Positions 22,670 through 34,728 of a stretch of 64,000 nt of DNA are shown piece by piece. This DNA is from Diphasiastrum complanatum. Lineage: Eukaryota; Streptophyta; Lycopodiopsida; Lycopodiales; Lycopodiaceae. A program made the position numbers and the translations under genes. The stretch spans positions 36,740,991-36,804,990 of the forward strand of contig CM055109.1 of NCBI GenBank assembly GCA_029204225.1, read 5' to 3'. The notes under the pieces were generated by a model, which was given only the letters and a program-made list of their open reading frames with translations, was not told the DNA's origin and searched no databases. Numbering within the stretch: position 1 is the stretch's first letter; every line of letters begins with the position of its first letter.

Positions 22670-23275
22670 ATCGAAACAAATTTAGTTAAAATTTGTTCAA
22701 TCTTTAGTCCAGTCGCATGTTCAACGTGTTTCAACTGCGTGTTCCACACGAGGATCTAACCTTGAGCATGCCGGATACCAGTCACAACATCCCCACCAAC
22801 AGATTTTGGGGGGGGGGGGGAGAGAGAGTGGATCTACTTGGATCCACTAGGAGCAGTTACATTGTTAGCAACAACATCAGCAAAATCGACAACCAAGGTC
22901 ATGAACCAAAGACGATAACAACAAGGCTAAAAAAACAAATGGGCAATCCAAAGAGACTCAATTATTAGAAGTACTCCAGTCACGACGAATATCCTTCAGA
23001 AAAGGGAAACACAAGTATTGGGAAATCAGTCTCCTTCTTCAACCAGCCCTCTTTCCACAGCATCTGCATCTATTCTCACGCCTATCGTCCACACCATCTA
23101 CCGATGTCACCAACACCACCATTTCTTCCATCTGTCTGTTTGCCATCATTCCATTGTTCACCTGAGAAATTTCTAGTCTTCTCAGACCTTGATAATCTTA
23201 CCGAAGCAGCTAAGAGATCACTGCAAATGTCTTGCGGAGACCAACTACCACCTACATTGGTTGGTCAGCCAAAAA
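22670..23275. other. Unidentified ~600-bp insertion inside the RT
   Basis: RT motif B ends near 23400 and motif C resumes at 22648, with about 600 bp of unrelated AT-rich sequence between. It contains a (G)13 run followed by a short GA run (about 22808-22828) and an A10 run near 23271-23280. The plus frames here (22717-22968, 23104-23298) match no known family. It is presumably a small non-autonomous insertion; no clear terminal repeats or TSD were resolved. Confidence 0.5.
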
Positions 23276-24336
23276 AAAAAGACCTAAGAAGCAGATGAAG
23301 TAGCTTGAAGAAGCAAAAAGAAATAAAGCAAAGAAGCTGAGGAGGAAAGGACGAAACTTAACAGAAGCTCGAAGTGCACGGAAATGAGCCAGAGCGAAAA
23401 GAGGACCAGCCAAAGGATCACCTTGACGAATACCTGCTGCAAACTGGATAGTAGAAAGATCCTCAAAGTGCACATGATGACTGAAAAAGAGAGGAGTCTC
23501 ATTAGCATAGAACAACCTCACAAATGGGATAAGCTGAGCCAACTCACCACCAGCCGCGCGTAGCTCCTGAAAGATCGCAGCTCTAGAAACAGAGTTAAAA
23601 GCATTGGAAACATCCATTTGGGAAACAACCCAGTCAGGATGGGGATCAAGGGTGGCACGCAAACCATGAATGATAGCTTCATAGCCGCTAGGAGTAGAGA
23701 TGCCAAATTGATGAGGGGAGAGAAAAGAGGTGAAAATCTGTTGAAACTGAAAACAGATAGAACGACTAACAAGATGGAGGAGGACTTAATAGCGATGGGA
23801 CGGACGCCACCCGAGGCTTTAGACATGGTGATCAAACGAGACGTAGACAAAAGACGAGCGACAGAAGAAGGAATGTGACCAGAGGCAATAAAAGAGCAGA
23901 CCTGAAAGAGTTGAACAAAGCCGCTAGCAGAGTCCTCAGGTGGAAAGCAATCACGAAGGTGTTCATAGACCAAACCGGAGGGACCACCAACAACAAGACG
24001 AGGACTACGATGGAAGGTATGAGAGAAAGAATCATGATCAGACACCAAGTCAACATCAGACACAGAGTCCTCTACAAACAAGGGAAGAATGTCTTTAGCA
24101 GCAGGATGCAGAGCTTGCAGAGCAGCAACAGTATCAGCACAAGAGGGAGCAGGTGTGAGAGGAGCTAAAGCTCGAGCTGCACGAGAATAATCACCAACTT
24201 GCCCAAGATGTAGGGTGCGACGAAGGTGACGGTGGAGAGGTGGGGCACCTTGAGGTTGAGAGTCTTGTGAGTTGCGAGCAGCAAGTGTCTGACAACGTGC
24301 AAAGTGTTCATCATGAAGCGTTTCCCAGTCTCCCAA
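23276..24336 (-). pseudogene. R2-like RT, N-terminal half (motifs 0-B)
   Basis: The minus frame 23518-24336 holds the N-terminal RT region (GPSGLVYEHLRDCF, LLSTSRLITMSKASGGVRPI), where SGGVRPIAI is the conserved pre-catalytic loop. A frameshift follows, and frame 23252-23662 gives motif A (QMDVSNAFNSVSR, catalytic Asp present) and motif B (GIRQGDPLAGPLFAL). Similarity stops near 23280, where A-rich sequence and foreign DNA begin. As read, the RT is split before motif C. Confidence 0.8.
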
Positions 24337-24401
24337 TAGAAAGCGACGAAGGCGAGCACGAGTTTCTCTATGACCAGCATCCCCACCCCTCGGAGGAAGG
24401 A

Positions 24402-25017
24402 CTAGACACCAAAGGGGAAAAAGAAGAAACAGATGTCAAGCCGCAATGTCAATGGGGTCCATAGCCAAGTGATCAAGAGGAAGGCGCATAGCAGCTTGAG
24501 TTTCACGACGGAGAGCGAGGGGAATATGAAAGTAGAGCCTTGGACAAGGGAAGCCCAAGTGAAAAGCTTCGAGGATGTTAAGGGAAGAAATCCAGGACCA
24601 AGCTGAAGTAGAGAGCGAATGGGGTGTAGAAAGAGGAGGGCGATCTTGAGATGACTGAAGCAGCGCAGGACAAGAATGCTGGTGACAGGCAAGACCTCCT
24701 CTAGGAGAGAAAAAATGACCACAAGCATGGCAAGGAACCCGTTTAGGGGGTTGAGAAGGCAATGCAACAAGGGTCGAAGGAGGTCCAAAACCAAGCGAGG
24801 GGGCAACAATGCCATGGGAAGAGGTGGATGAAGGAGGAACAGAGGGTGTTGTGGCAAGCGAGGAACCCAGCGCAGCTTGACGCGAACGAGGAGGGGAGTC
24901 AGGAGGGGGAGATACAGTTGAAGCAGGTCGTTTGAGACTGAGAGGATGAAGTAGGGAGATGTCCGAAGCCATGAGAACAACTGTACAAAGGGACCCTATG
25001 ATGGACCACCTCACCAA
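24402..25017 (-). pseudogene. R2-like element N-terminus with C2H2 finger
   Basis: The minus frame 24436-25017 (193 codons) has a Ser/Pro-rich start and, at about residues 94-112, CHACGHFFSPRGGLACHQH, a C2H2 finger (CX2C...HX1-3H). In R2-type elements such fingers bind target DNA. The frame closes at 24436, and the overlapping frame 24402-24980 is a shadow reading. A frameshift separates it from the RT region that starts near 24336. Confidence 0.7.
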
Positions 25018-25019
25018 CT

Positions 25020-25555
25020 GAACTGAGATCTTTTTTATAATTTTTTAATTTTTCTTCACACGGAATGTCGTTAACCTCGATGGAGCTGTCAGCCATTGTA
25101 AACCTTTTGCAATAGATGCCGGAGAACTTGCCCAAACAAAAGCTCACCAAAACTCTGAAAGACCAGCAATAGAAAAAGTTTTGAAAGCTCCACCGTTGTT
25201 CCTTTGCCCTAAATTGATTGAAGATGAGACAAAACTGTGCATAGACTGGCATGCAACTTATGACAGTAGAACATGCACTGATTTTCTGAGGAGCTTTTTT
25301 GTTATCACCTACAAACCTCCACTCTATGTTGCAAAGCTTCGCTCACTAAGAGCTGAACTAATCGCTGGTGTAGCAAGAAACTGATCGCTAGTCTAGCAGC
25401 CAACTGAATGCTGGAGTAGCATGTGCTTGAATGTAATCTGGTGCGCACTGCTACTCTGTTGCTGTAACCTCAGAACTCATCCACTTCTACCCCGTTGGAA
25501 CTGCTAATGGTGCGCTTGTTTACAGCCTGCAAACGTGCGCTTATTTTAGCAAGTT
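25020..25555. other. No recognisable gene
   Basis: Between the R2-like element and a copia fragment. A 67-codon plus frame (25181-25384) and an overlapping minus frame have no recognised similarity. Confidence 0.4.
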
Positions 25556-25556
25556 A

Positions 25557-26015
25557 TCTATGGAGCCAAATGTAAAGCTAACTATAAGAGGTAATGAAAG
25601 ATCCTTCAAGGACATTACTCTCTATAGGAAGCTAGTTGGTTCACTCATCTATCTAACCATCACAAGGCCACATCTAAACTATTGTGTTGGTAGATCGAGC
25701 CAATTCATGCAAGATCCTAGTGAAGAGCTTTGGAAGCTAGGGAAACGAGTTTTGAGGTATATCATTGGAACTTGAGATTTTGGCATATTGTTTGAGGGAT
25801 CATCACCTAACTTGTTTGGATTTTCAGATTCGGACTTTGCTGGAGATAAAATGGATAGGAAATCCATAAGTGCTCATTGTATTTTCATAGGTGATGGAGC
25901 TATATCATGGATGTCAAAGAAACAAGCCACTATCTCATTGTCATCCAATGAGGCCGAGTACAAAGCACTTACCCATTGCACAAAGGAGATGGTATGGATC
26001 ACGAGGATGATCAAG
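25557..26015 (+). pseudogene. Copia RT-end/RNase H fragment, inverted
   Basis: Plus-strand frames give LYRKLVGSLIYLTITRP (RT C-terminus), FSDSDFAGDKMDRKS and ATISLSSNEAEYKALTHC (Ty1/copia RNase H). Sequence is very close to the minus-strand copia at 30890-31650, but a stop falls after IIGT and similarity ends abruptly after RMIK near 26015. Its left edge (ctatggag, 25557) lies about where the minus-strand RT fragment at 27031 stops, so the two are probably parts of one element separated by an inversion. Confidence 0.8.
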
Positions 26016-26600
26016 GAAAAAATGAAAACCTCTAATAACATAGTTTGTGCACTCTAGTAAATGGGTTTTAGCGCAGTTTGAAGCTATGGCCAGATTAGAA
26101 ATGCTTATGGCAACTTGTTGATGAAGTTTGATAATATTATATTGAGTATCAGGCGTGCATTCAACGTTTTTTGACTATAAACTCATTTTTTTCAAAATTT
26201 TGGTTGCTAAAAATTTCACTTTCGTTTGATGATGTACTTCATTTTGTCCTACCAATAAGCTCTTTGTAGAGTGTTCATATACACCTACAATGCTCTATAT
26301 CCTACAAATTACCCAAAAGAGTTTTTTTTTTAGTGAAATATTTTTCCTAGCTTTCATCTCATGTGAGGGACTATCTCACCTAAGTATGGAGCATGTGACA
26401 ATTTGAATATATTGAGTAGGTGCTTATGATCATAGAAATTTTGAGACCATGTCAAAAATCACATTATCACTAGCATGAATACCACCAATACATAGAGACA
26501 TAGAAAAACCAAAAAAATATTGTATTACATTGGAAAGAAAATACAATGCCTTAAGACAAAGAGATAGATAAAAGGAGTTTAAGAATTGACATTATGTCTA

Positions 26601-27010
26601 TAAAACTAGCTTAGCTTAGATTGATGAGAGTGCGATAGTTACACCCATTAAAACTCTTTCAAGAGACATGAAATACACATACTTGCCAAATAGTGGTCCA
26701 TTGCTACGTAAACTCACTTTCCAAAAAGTTTAAAAATTAGGTGACAATTCAAAAGACAAGGCAAAGGAACTTGACGCTAATATGAGACCACTCTAAAACT
26801 CTCTTTAAAATAGGTTGTACCACCATAAAACTAGCTTAGCTTAGAGTGATAAGAGTGCAATAGTTACACCCATTAAAACTCTTTGGAGAGACTCGTCTAT
26901 TGCTAAGTAAACTCACTTTCCAAAAAGTTTAAAAAATAGGTGACAATTCAAAAGACAAGGCTGGGGAACTTGACGCTAACATGAGACCACCCTAAAACTC
27001 TCTTCAAAGT
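26601..27010. repeat. 226-bp tandem duplication
   Basis: The phrase taaaactagcttagcttaga and the following about 200 bp occur at 26601 and again at 26827, with a few substitutions and one indel. No ORF. It abuts the broken end of the copia RT fragment at about 27020. Confidence 0.85.
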
Positions 27011-27030
27011 TGTATCACGAGACTTTGCAC

Positions 27031-27814
27031 CTACCATATCCTTTCTAGAATAGAATTAGCATACTTCTCTTGACAAGTGAAAGTAGACTGAGAAGATCTA
27101 ATCACTTCTATTCCTAAAATGTAATGCAAATGACCAAGATCATGCACCTCAAACTCCTCCTTGAGAACACTCTTGATATCCTCCACATCTTGATTGTCTC
27201 CACTACTCAAGATGATATCATCCACATAGATTAGCAAGATGGTAACATCATTTCCAGCAAACCTATAATAAATAAAGTGAATGATCAAACTCACTCATAA
27301 CAAAGCCTTGAGAGAGTGAAAAAGTGTTAAGCTTAGCATACCAACTACTTGGTGTTTGCTTAAGGCCATATAAGCTCTTTTGTAGAAGACACACATGATT
27401 TGGCTTTGTAGGTGAAATGTAGCTCTTGGGTTGCTCCATGTACACTTCCTCCTCAAGATCACCATTCAAAAAAGCGTTTGTCATTTCCAATTGCCATAGA
27501 TCCCATCCATAAAGAGTAGCAAGAGAGATGATAACTCGAATGCTTACCATTTTTGTCATGGGTGCAAAGGTTTCATCATAGTCAATACCATGTTCTTGAG
27601 CATATCCTTTTGCCACCAACCTTGCCTTATGCTTATTAATAGATACATCTTGGTTTGTCTTCACCTTGAAGATCCATTTACATCCAATAGCTTTCTTGTC
27701 CTTAGGTAACTCCACCAATCTCCATGTTTCATTCTTTATAAGAGCTTGATATTCAAGATCCATTGCTAAGCTTTCCTTCCTTAATGCTCTCATCAACGCA
27801 AGATAACTCATCAT
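27031..27814 (-). pseudogene. Copia RT fragment (copy 1)
   Basis: Minus frame 27263-27814 begins the copia RT: WRLVELPKDKKAIGCKWIFK, ARLVAKGYAQEHGIDYDETF and TNAFLNGDLEEEVYMEQP (motif A region). Frame 27031-27294 continues with LLIYVDDIILS (YVDD catalytic motif) and HDLGHLHYILGIEV. One frameshift lies near 27270-27290. The frame ends at ILERIW, where homology with copy 2 breaks. Upstream it is joined to Gag with protease and integrase missing. Confidence 0.85.
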
Positions 27815-28230
27815 TCAAAGCCTTCACTCTCAAAACAAAATTATTTGAACTTCTGCATTATTTTGCAAACTTTGAAAGATTTGTCTTCTTAGAGTCAACA
27901 CTCTAGAAATAGACTTGTATTCATAAAGCTTCTTCAAAGCTTCCCAAGCCTCACTTGATGAAGTACACTTACTAACTTCTTTGAGAAGTTCATTGGTAAC
28001 ATTCATCTTTATCATGTGTAGAGCTCTTTTAGCTCTCTTGTCATACCTCAATTGTTCTTGTTGTGTTGCTAGCCTCTCCTCCAAACCTACAACAGTATCC
28101 AACATAGCACTCATCTCAGGAAGTGATTCCATCCTCTTTCCACAATGAATAGTTGCTTAGGTAAGCCTATCATTGCCTTCCAACATGCATCCACTTGATG
28201 TAGCCGTGTTGCAATGACTTGATCCTTCTC
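27815..28230 (-). pseudogene. Copia Gag (copy 1), start codon lost
   Basis: UBN2-type copia Gag: RYDKRAKRALHMIKMNVTNE and KEVSKCTSSSEAWEALKKLY, as in copies at 34.4 and 44.4 kb. The position equivalent to copy 3's ATG (44571) reads ACG. The frame stops at 27830 and passes into RT sequence within about 20 bp, so the zinc knuckle, protease and integrase are deleted. Confidence 0.8.
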
Positions 28231-28795
28231 TTTCAACCTATTCCACTGCACAAAACACTCTTTTGAAATACAACAAATGTTTCCAAAAAGAAATCACAAA
28301 GATATGGAACCTCTTAATTCTCTTCTAGCACTTATATCTAGCAAATCAATACATAGAATGTAGAAATCTTGATCAATCTATGATATGTCCTCAATATAAT
28401 GACTCTTGCCACTTCCTAAGATTGAAACACACTTTAATGAAGTTCAATAACCTCACAAAATAGATATCCAATCAAAATTAGGGTTTTGACAAAATCACAA
28501 AAAATTGAATATTTCAAATTCTACATGCAATTGCTACAAACTTGATATAGAATCTTGTAGCCTCAAGTGAGACCTTCCTAATGCATCCAAAATCGGCTAT
28601 TTCCAGCAAGTATGGTGTGGAATCGAAATTCCTTAAGTTCTTTGACCTAAAATGAGTTTTGATCTACAAAAGATCCAATCTACATATACAAGAAACTCGA
28701 TATTTGAGTAGAATTCAATCTAGCATGCTCTAGCATTGATATCTCCTCCAAATCCTTGATAGATGTGCTTCATCCTTTCATAACCTGCAACGCAA

Positions 28796-28807
28796 GCTCT
28801 AATACCA
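28796..28807 (-). other. Copia primer binding site (copy 1)
   Basis: Minus strand TGGTATTAGAGC directly inside the LTR end, an initiator-Met-type PBS with one variant base. The same site recurs at 35219-35230 and 45128-45139. Confidence 0.85.
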
Positions 28808-29420
<613 letters not shown>

Positions 29421-29619
29421 TTAATTACATTAGGTAACAAATGATGCAGAAGGGAGAGAAACTCAAATCTAGTGAACAAAGAGAGCTCAAAAGATCATGT
29501 CAAATTAGAAACTCCCTCAAAAGTCAGAGATAAATCTAGTTTTGATGGGTTAAATACTCAAAATGCAAAAACCAACATTTTTGAAAGAGGCAAAGGAACA
29601 CAAAGAATAGCAAGCATAT

Positions 29620-30685
29620 ATGGAAACAAAAATGAAAGGAATAATGAAGATCAAGACTTGGGACTTGGTTGAGCTACATGATGGTAAGGTGTCTCTTACT
29701 TCTAAATGGATTTACAGACCCAAGTATGGAGTGCATGGGCAGCTCATCAAGTCTAAAGCACACTTTGTTGTGAGGGGATTTGAGAAACATAATTGTGTTG
29801 ATTTTGATAAATATATAAATACCTTCAAAAACATTGCTAAAATTGTTATTGTACATTCTAGCATTGAAATTTTTGCTTTTCATGGTTGGAAAGTCTAGCA
29901 AACAGACATGAAATTTGCTTTTGTAAATGGAGTGTTAGATGAAGAGGTGTATATGATAAATCCTCATAGATTTGTTGAGGAAGAGAGAGAAACTTCTTGT
30001 TTGCAAGCTCAAAAAAGCTATCTATAGATCTAAACAAGCACCACAAGCATGGTACTTATGTATCAATGAGCACTTCAAAGAAAGGGCAATGGTAAAGAGT
30101 ATGGTAGATTTGAACTTTTACATTCAACAACGTGATTCATAAAATGAGTTCATTGTTCTATATATGGATGATTTTGATCATTATTGGAAGCAATCATATT
30201 TTGATAGATTAGATAAAATAAAAACTGTCAAATGCTTATGACATGAACAATTACGGTTGGTCCATAATTTTTTTAGCATTGAAGTGTGGCAAAAAAGAAA
30301 TATTATTTTTCTTACTTAAAGAAAATATGCACAAGATTTGTTTCACATGCTCAAGCCATTAAGCATGCCAATGCATGTAAGTACTAAGCTAATTGCATAT
30401 GATGAGTCCAAAGAAGTGGATTTCTATTTGCATAGGCAACTAGTAGGTAGTTTGATATATTTGACACATATATGTTAGAATATTGTATATTTTTTCATTG
30501 TTGTTAGTCAATTTATGCAAGAACCTAGGCAAACACATGGGAAATTTGCCAAGTGAATCATAGAAAACTTTTGTGGTACTCTTAACTATGGGTTGATATT
30601 TAACATGAAGCACTACTTCTAGTAGGCTACATGAAAGCAAATTGGGAAGGCAATACGGATGACAAAAGACCTACCATTAATCATA
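29620..30685 (+). pseudogene. Copia RT/RNase H remnant, different family
   Basis: Plus-strand frames give TWDLVELHDGKVSLTSKWIY, FAFVNGVLDEEVYMINP (RT motif A region), ILYMDDFDHYW (YMDD-like), STKLIAYDESKEVDFYLHRQ, LVGSLIYLTH and an RNase H start (ANWEGNTDDKR). Stops and frameshifts throughout. Only distantly similar to the neighbouring minus-strand copia. It ends at about 30685 where the truncated LTR of copy 2 begins. Confidence 0.75.
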
Positions 30686-30690
30686 CTTCC

Positions 30691-30882
30691 CCCAACATTT
30701 AAATTTGAATCTACTCAAACTCGACTTCTAACTTTCCCAAACTTTCAAAAAATGTTTATTCAAATGAAATTTAGACTAATGAACTTTGAAAAGTCAAACT
30801 CTAAGTCTAAAATAAAAGTTGGCCTCAATTTGTCAAATATAGAAATGTAGCAAATATGATCAAACTAGTTGAATCTTTCACA
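30691..30882 (-). repeat. Copia 3' LTR (copy 2), truncated to 192 bp
   Basis: On the minus strand the LTR starts TGTGAAAGATTCAAC at 30882, directly after a polypurine tract (AGTTTAAGAGGGAG, 30896-30883), and matches the same part of the LTR at 35231-35874. Homology stops at about 30691, where an opposite-strand copia remnant begins. Confidence 0.8.
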
Positions 30883-30889
30883 CTCCCTC

Positions 30890-33800
30890 TTAAACTAATT
30901 TTAGCATGGAATTTGATAACACTCCAAGTGATGTCCTATGCTTCATGAAAAAGTCCTTTCCCAATGCTTTGGTGAAGATATCAACTACACATTCCCTTGA
31001 GGACACATGTTGAAGCTCCACCTCCTTTGCAATGACTTGCTCCCTCACAAAATGATATTGCACCTCAATATGCTTGCTCCTAGCATGAAAGATAGGATTG
31101 GTTGCCAACCTTTGGCCTGATAGATTGTCACAAAACATGATTGGACTCTCTGAAAAGTCCAGCAAGTGAAGATCCTTGATCATCCTCTTGATCCATACCA
31201 TCTCCTTTGTGCAATGTGTAAGAGCTTTGTACTCAGCCTCACTAGATGACAATGAGATAGTGGCTTGTTTCTTTGACATCCATGATATAGCTCCATCACC
31301 TCTGAAAATACAATGAGCACTAATGGATTTCCTATCTATTACATCTTCAGCATAGTCCGAATGTGAAAATCCAAAAATATTAGATGATGATTCCTCATAT
31401 AATATGCCAAAATCTCAAGTTCCAATGATGTACCTCAAAACTTGTTTTCCAGCTTCCAATGCTCCTCACTAGGATCTTGCATGAATTGACTAATAAAATA
31501 GCTTAGATCTGGTCTAGTAATGGTTAGATAGATGAGTGACCCAACTAGCTTCCTATAGAGAGTAATTTCCTTGAAGGATCTTTCACTACCTCTTATAGTT
31601 AGCTTTACATGAGACTCCATAGGTGTATCACTAGCTTTTGTATCTACCATATGAAATCTTTCTAGAATAGAATTAGCATACTTCTCTTGACAAATGAAAG
31701 ATTAAGAATTCCTAATCACTTCTATTCTCAAAATGTAATGCAAGTTACCAAGATCATGCACCTCAAACTCCTTCTTAAGAGCACTCTTGATATCCTCCAC
31801 ATCTTGATTGTCTCCACCACTCAAGATGATATCATCCACATAGATTAGCAAGATGGTAATACAATGTCCAGCAAACCTATAATAAAGTGAATGATCATAT
31901 TCACTCATAACAAAGCCTTGAGAGAGTAAAAAATTGTTAAGCTTAGCATACCAACTCCTTGGTACTTGCTTAAGGCAATACAAACTCTTTTGTAGTAGAC
32001 ACACATGATTTGGCTTTGTTGATGACATGTAGCTCTCAGGTTGCTCCGTGTACACTTCCTCATCAAGATCACCATTCAAGAATGCATTTGTAATAGATCT
32101 CATCCATAAAGTGTAGCAAGTGAGATGATGACTCGAATGCTTACAATCTTTGCCACGGGTGCAAAGGTCTCATCATAGTCAATCCCTTGTTCTTGAGCAT
32201 ATCATTTTGCCACTAACCTTGCCTTGTACTTGTTGATAGATCCATCTTGGCTTGTCTTCACCTTGAAGATCCATTTGCATCCAATAGCTTTCTTGTCCTT
32301 AGGTAGCTCCACCAATCTCCATGTTCCATTCTTCATAAGAGCTTGATACTCAAGATCCTTTGCTTGGATCCACTCCTCTTCTTTCCTTGCTTCATCTACA
32401 CTTGTAGGTTCATCAAAAGACGTTAGGAAAGCAACATAATTTTTAGAAACTACTTGCTTATCCTTTTCATCATATGTGAGCCTTGAATGTACTTGTCTTT
32501 CCCTTGATGTTCTCCTTGGCTTTTGACTTGATGAAGTTCCATCATCATCACCATGTAAACTAGGATCATTTACATCAATATCAAGAATGTTAGATCCATC
32601 CACATCACCATTGATAATGCTTGAAGATACTTTTGGAATGTTCTCCTCATAAAAAATGACATCTCTACCAACAATAACATTGTTAGTAGAAGGAATGTAA
32701 ACCTTGTAGGCTTTACTCACCTCACTATATTCAGTAAAAACACCTCTCCTTGAAGATGGATCCTCCTTGGTCCTATTATCAAGAGTAATGTTGACATAGC
32801 ATGTGCATCCAAAAGTTCTTAGAAACTTGACACTCGGCCACCTCTTGAATAGCATCTCAGAAGGTGTCCTTCCATCCAAAATAGCACTCGGCCACCTATT
32901 GCACAAGAAATTGGCACACAACAAAGATTGTTCCCAAAATGGTTTATCATGATTAGCACTTAACCTCATGGCTTTAGCACTTTCACATAAAGCCATATTC
33001 TTCCTTTCAGCCACTCCATTTTGTTGTGGGGTCCTTGATGTTGTATATTCTCTCTTGATCCCATGCGCATCACAAAAGGCCTTGAACTTGGTAGATATGT
33101 ACTCACCACCATTGTCACTCCTTAAGCACTTGATCCTTGTGAAAAATTGGTTTTCCCTTGCATTCTTGAACTTAAAAAAGACATCATACACTTCTCCTTT
33201 CCTCTTTAGTAGATAGATCCAACAAAATCTACTAAAATCATCAATGAAAATTACATGCATCTTAGCTCCACTATTGCTAATTGTAGTAAATCCATGAATA
33301 TCCGAATGTACAAGATGAAAAAACTTTGTAGATCTAGATGTAGACCTAGCATAAGGTAGTCTATGTGACTTAGACAAAGCACAAGACTCACAAACATGAT
33401 TGATGCCACTTAAGGAACTTGGAAGACCTATCACAACCTTCTTTCTAGCCATTACCTCCAATGATTTGAAGTTCAGGTGTCCCATCCTTTTATGCCAAAC
33501 CTCTTGAATAGGTATTTGCTCTCTTGCAACACATCCAACTTGGTTAGCAATAACAAAAGCATCTAGTTTGAACAACTTTCCTTGCCTTTTACCTTTTCCA
33601 ATCAAGACATCCTTCCTTTTGATCATACAAGTATCTCCATCAAACTCAAGCTTGAGGCCTTTACTTAGCATTTGACTCACACTAAGCAAATTCTTGCTAG
33701 TAGATGGAATAAACAAGACATCCTCCAAATGAACATTCCTATTTGTAGAAAGAGAAATAGGAATTGTGCGAATCCCTTTGATTGAGCACTCACCATCATT

Positions 33801-34728
33801 GGTCGTGTAGATCACCCTCTTGTCATCTCCATATACAAACAAAGAAGTGAAGTACTCTTGTGAAAAGTCATGTTTGAACTGCTCCACTATCAATCCACCA
33901 TGGATCTAGATTTCCATCATTAGCAAGCATACATAAAGACATTACAAAAGCATCATCATTTTAGTTTTGAACATCCAAACCATCTTCATCATGAGCAAGA
34001 TTACCTTGCTTGTCTCCTTGATCTCTCTTCTTCTTGTAGCTCTCACTTGCAAAGTGTCCTTTGATGCCACAATAGAAGCACTTTAGCTTTGACCATATCT
34101 TGCTTGAAGCCTATATTCTTAATTGATCAAGATCTCTTGAAGATCCATCAAACTTGGCAAAGTATTTTGAGTAGCAATACTTTGAACAATGTTAGCATGA
34201 GCATCCAACAATCTGTTAAGAATAACTTGAACAAGCTCTCCTTCCTTAATGCTCTCATCAATGCAAGCCAACTCATCATTCAATGCTTTCATCCTAAAAA
34301 TAAAAGTACTTGGACTTTCTTCATTCTTTTGCAAACAAGAAAAAATTTGCCTTCTTAGACTCAACACTTTAGAAGTAGACTTGGATTCATAAAGCTTCTT
34401 CAATGAATCCCAAGCATCCTTAGATGAAGTTCTCTTACAAACCTCCTTGAGTCATCTTGATCATGTGTAGAGCCCTTTTGGCCCTCTTATCATACCTCAT
34501 TTGATCTTGTTGTGTTGCTGGTATCTCCTCCAAACCTACAACAATATCCAAAACATCATTCATCTCAAGAAGTGATTCCATCCTCACCTTCCACAATGAA
34601 TAGTTACTTGAGGTAAGCCTATCATTGGCTTCCAACATGACTCCACTTTGATGTTGCCATTTTGCAATGACCTGATCTTCTCTTTCAATCTGTTTCAATG
34701 CACAAAGCATTCCTTTGAACAACAACAA
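30890..34728 (-). pseudogene. Copia gag-pol, copy 2 (nearly complete, broken)
   Basis: From high to low: Gag (34119-34728; a deletion of about 20 bp near 34450 shifts the frame), a spoiled protease region (about 33900), then a 563-codon frame (32202-33893) with GAG-pre-integrase and integrase: WHKRMGHL, CESC zinc pair, HSDIHGF, SDNGGEY and GVAERKN (D-D-E), and the RT start. RT continues at 31702-32103 with LLIYVDD; RNase H at 30890-31650 (ISLSSSEAEYK, CDNLSGQRLATNP). Stops or frameshifts lie at about 32200, 32100, 31700 and 31400. Similar to copy 3 with small differences. Non-functional as read. Confidence 0.9.

Larger units (their letters stand above)
20905..25017 (-). mobile_element. R2-like non-LTR retroelement (C2H2-RT-zinc-endonuclease), decayed
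   Basis: On the minus strand, one domain series runs from 25017 to about 20911: C2H2 finger, RT with motifs A, B and C in order, a C/H zinc motif, and an endonuclease-like segment. This is the architecture of early-branching non-LTR elements with a restriction-like endonuclease (R2/NeSL type), not AP-endonuclease LINEs. The coding series is spread over at least five frames and is interrupted by about 600 bp at 22670-23275. No poly(A) end, target duplication or rDNA flank was seen, so boundaries are those of the recognisable coding part. Confidence 0.7.

Noticed and set aside
20911-25017. R2-like element sitting in ribosomal DNA
   Set aside because: No 28S-like sequence is recognisable on either side; flanks are a RELCH exon and unrelated DNA.
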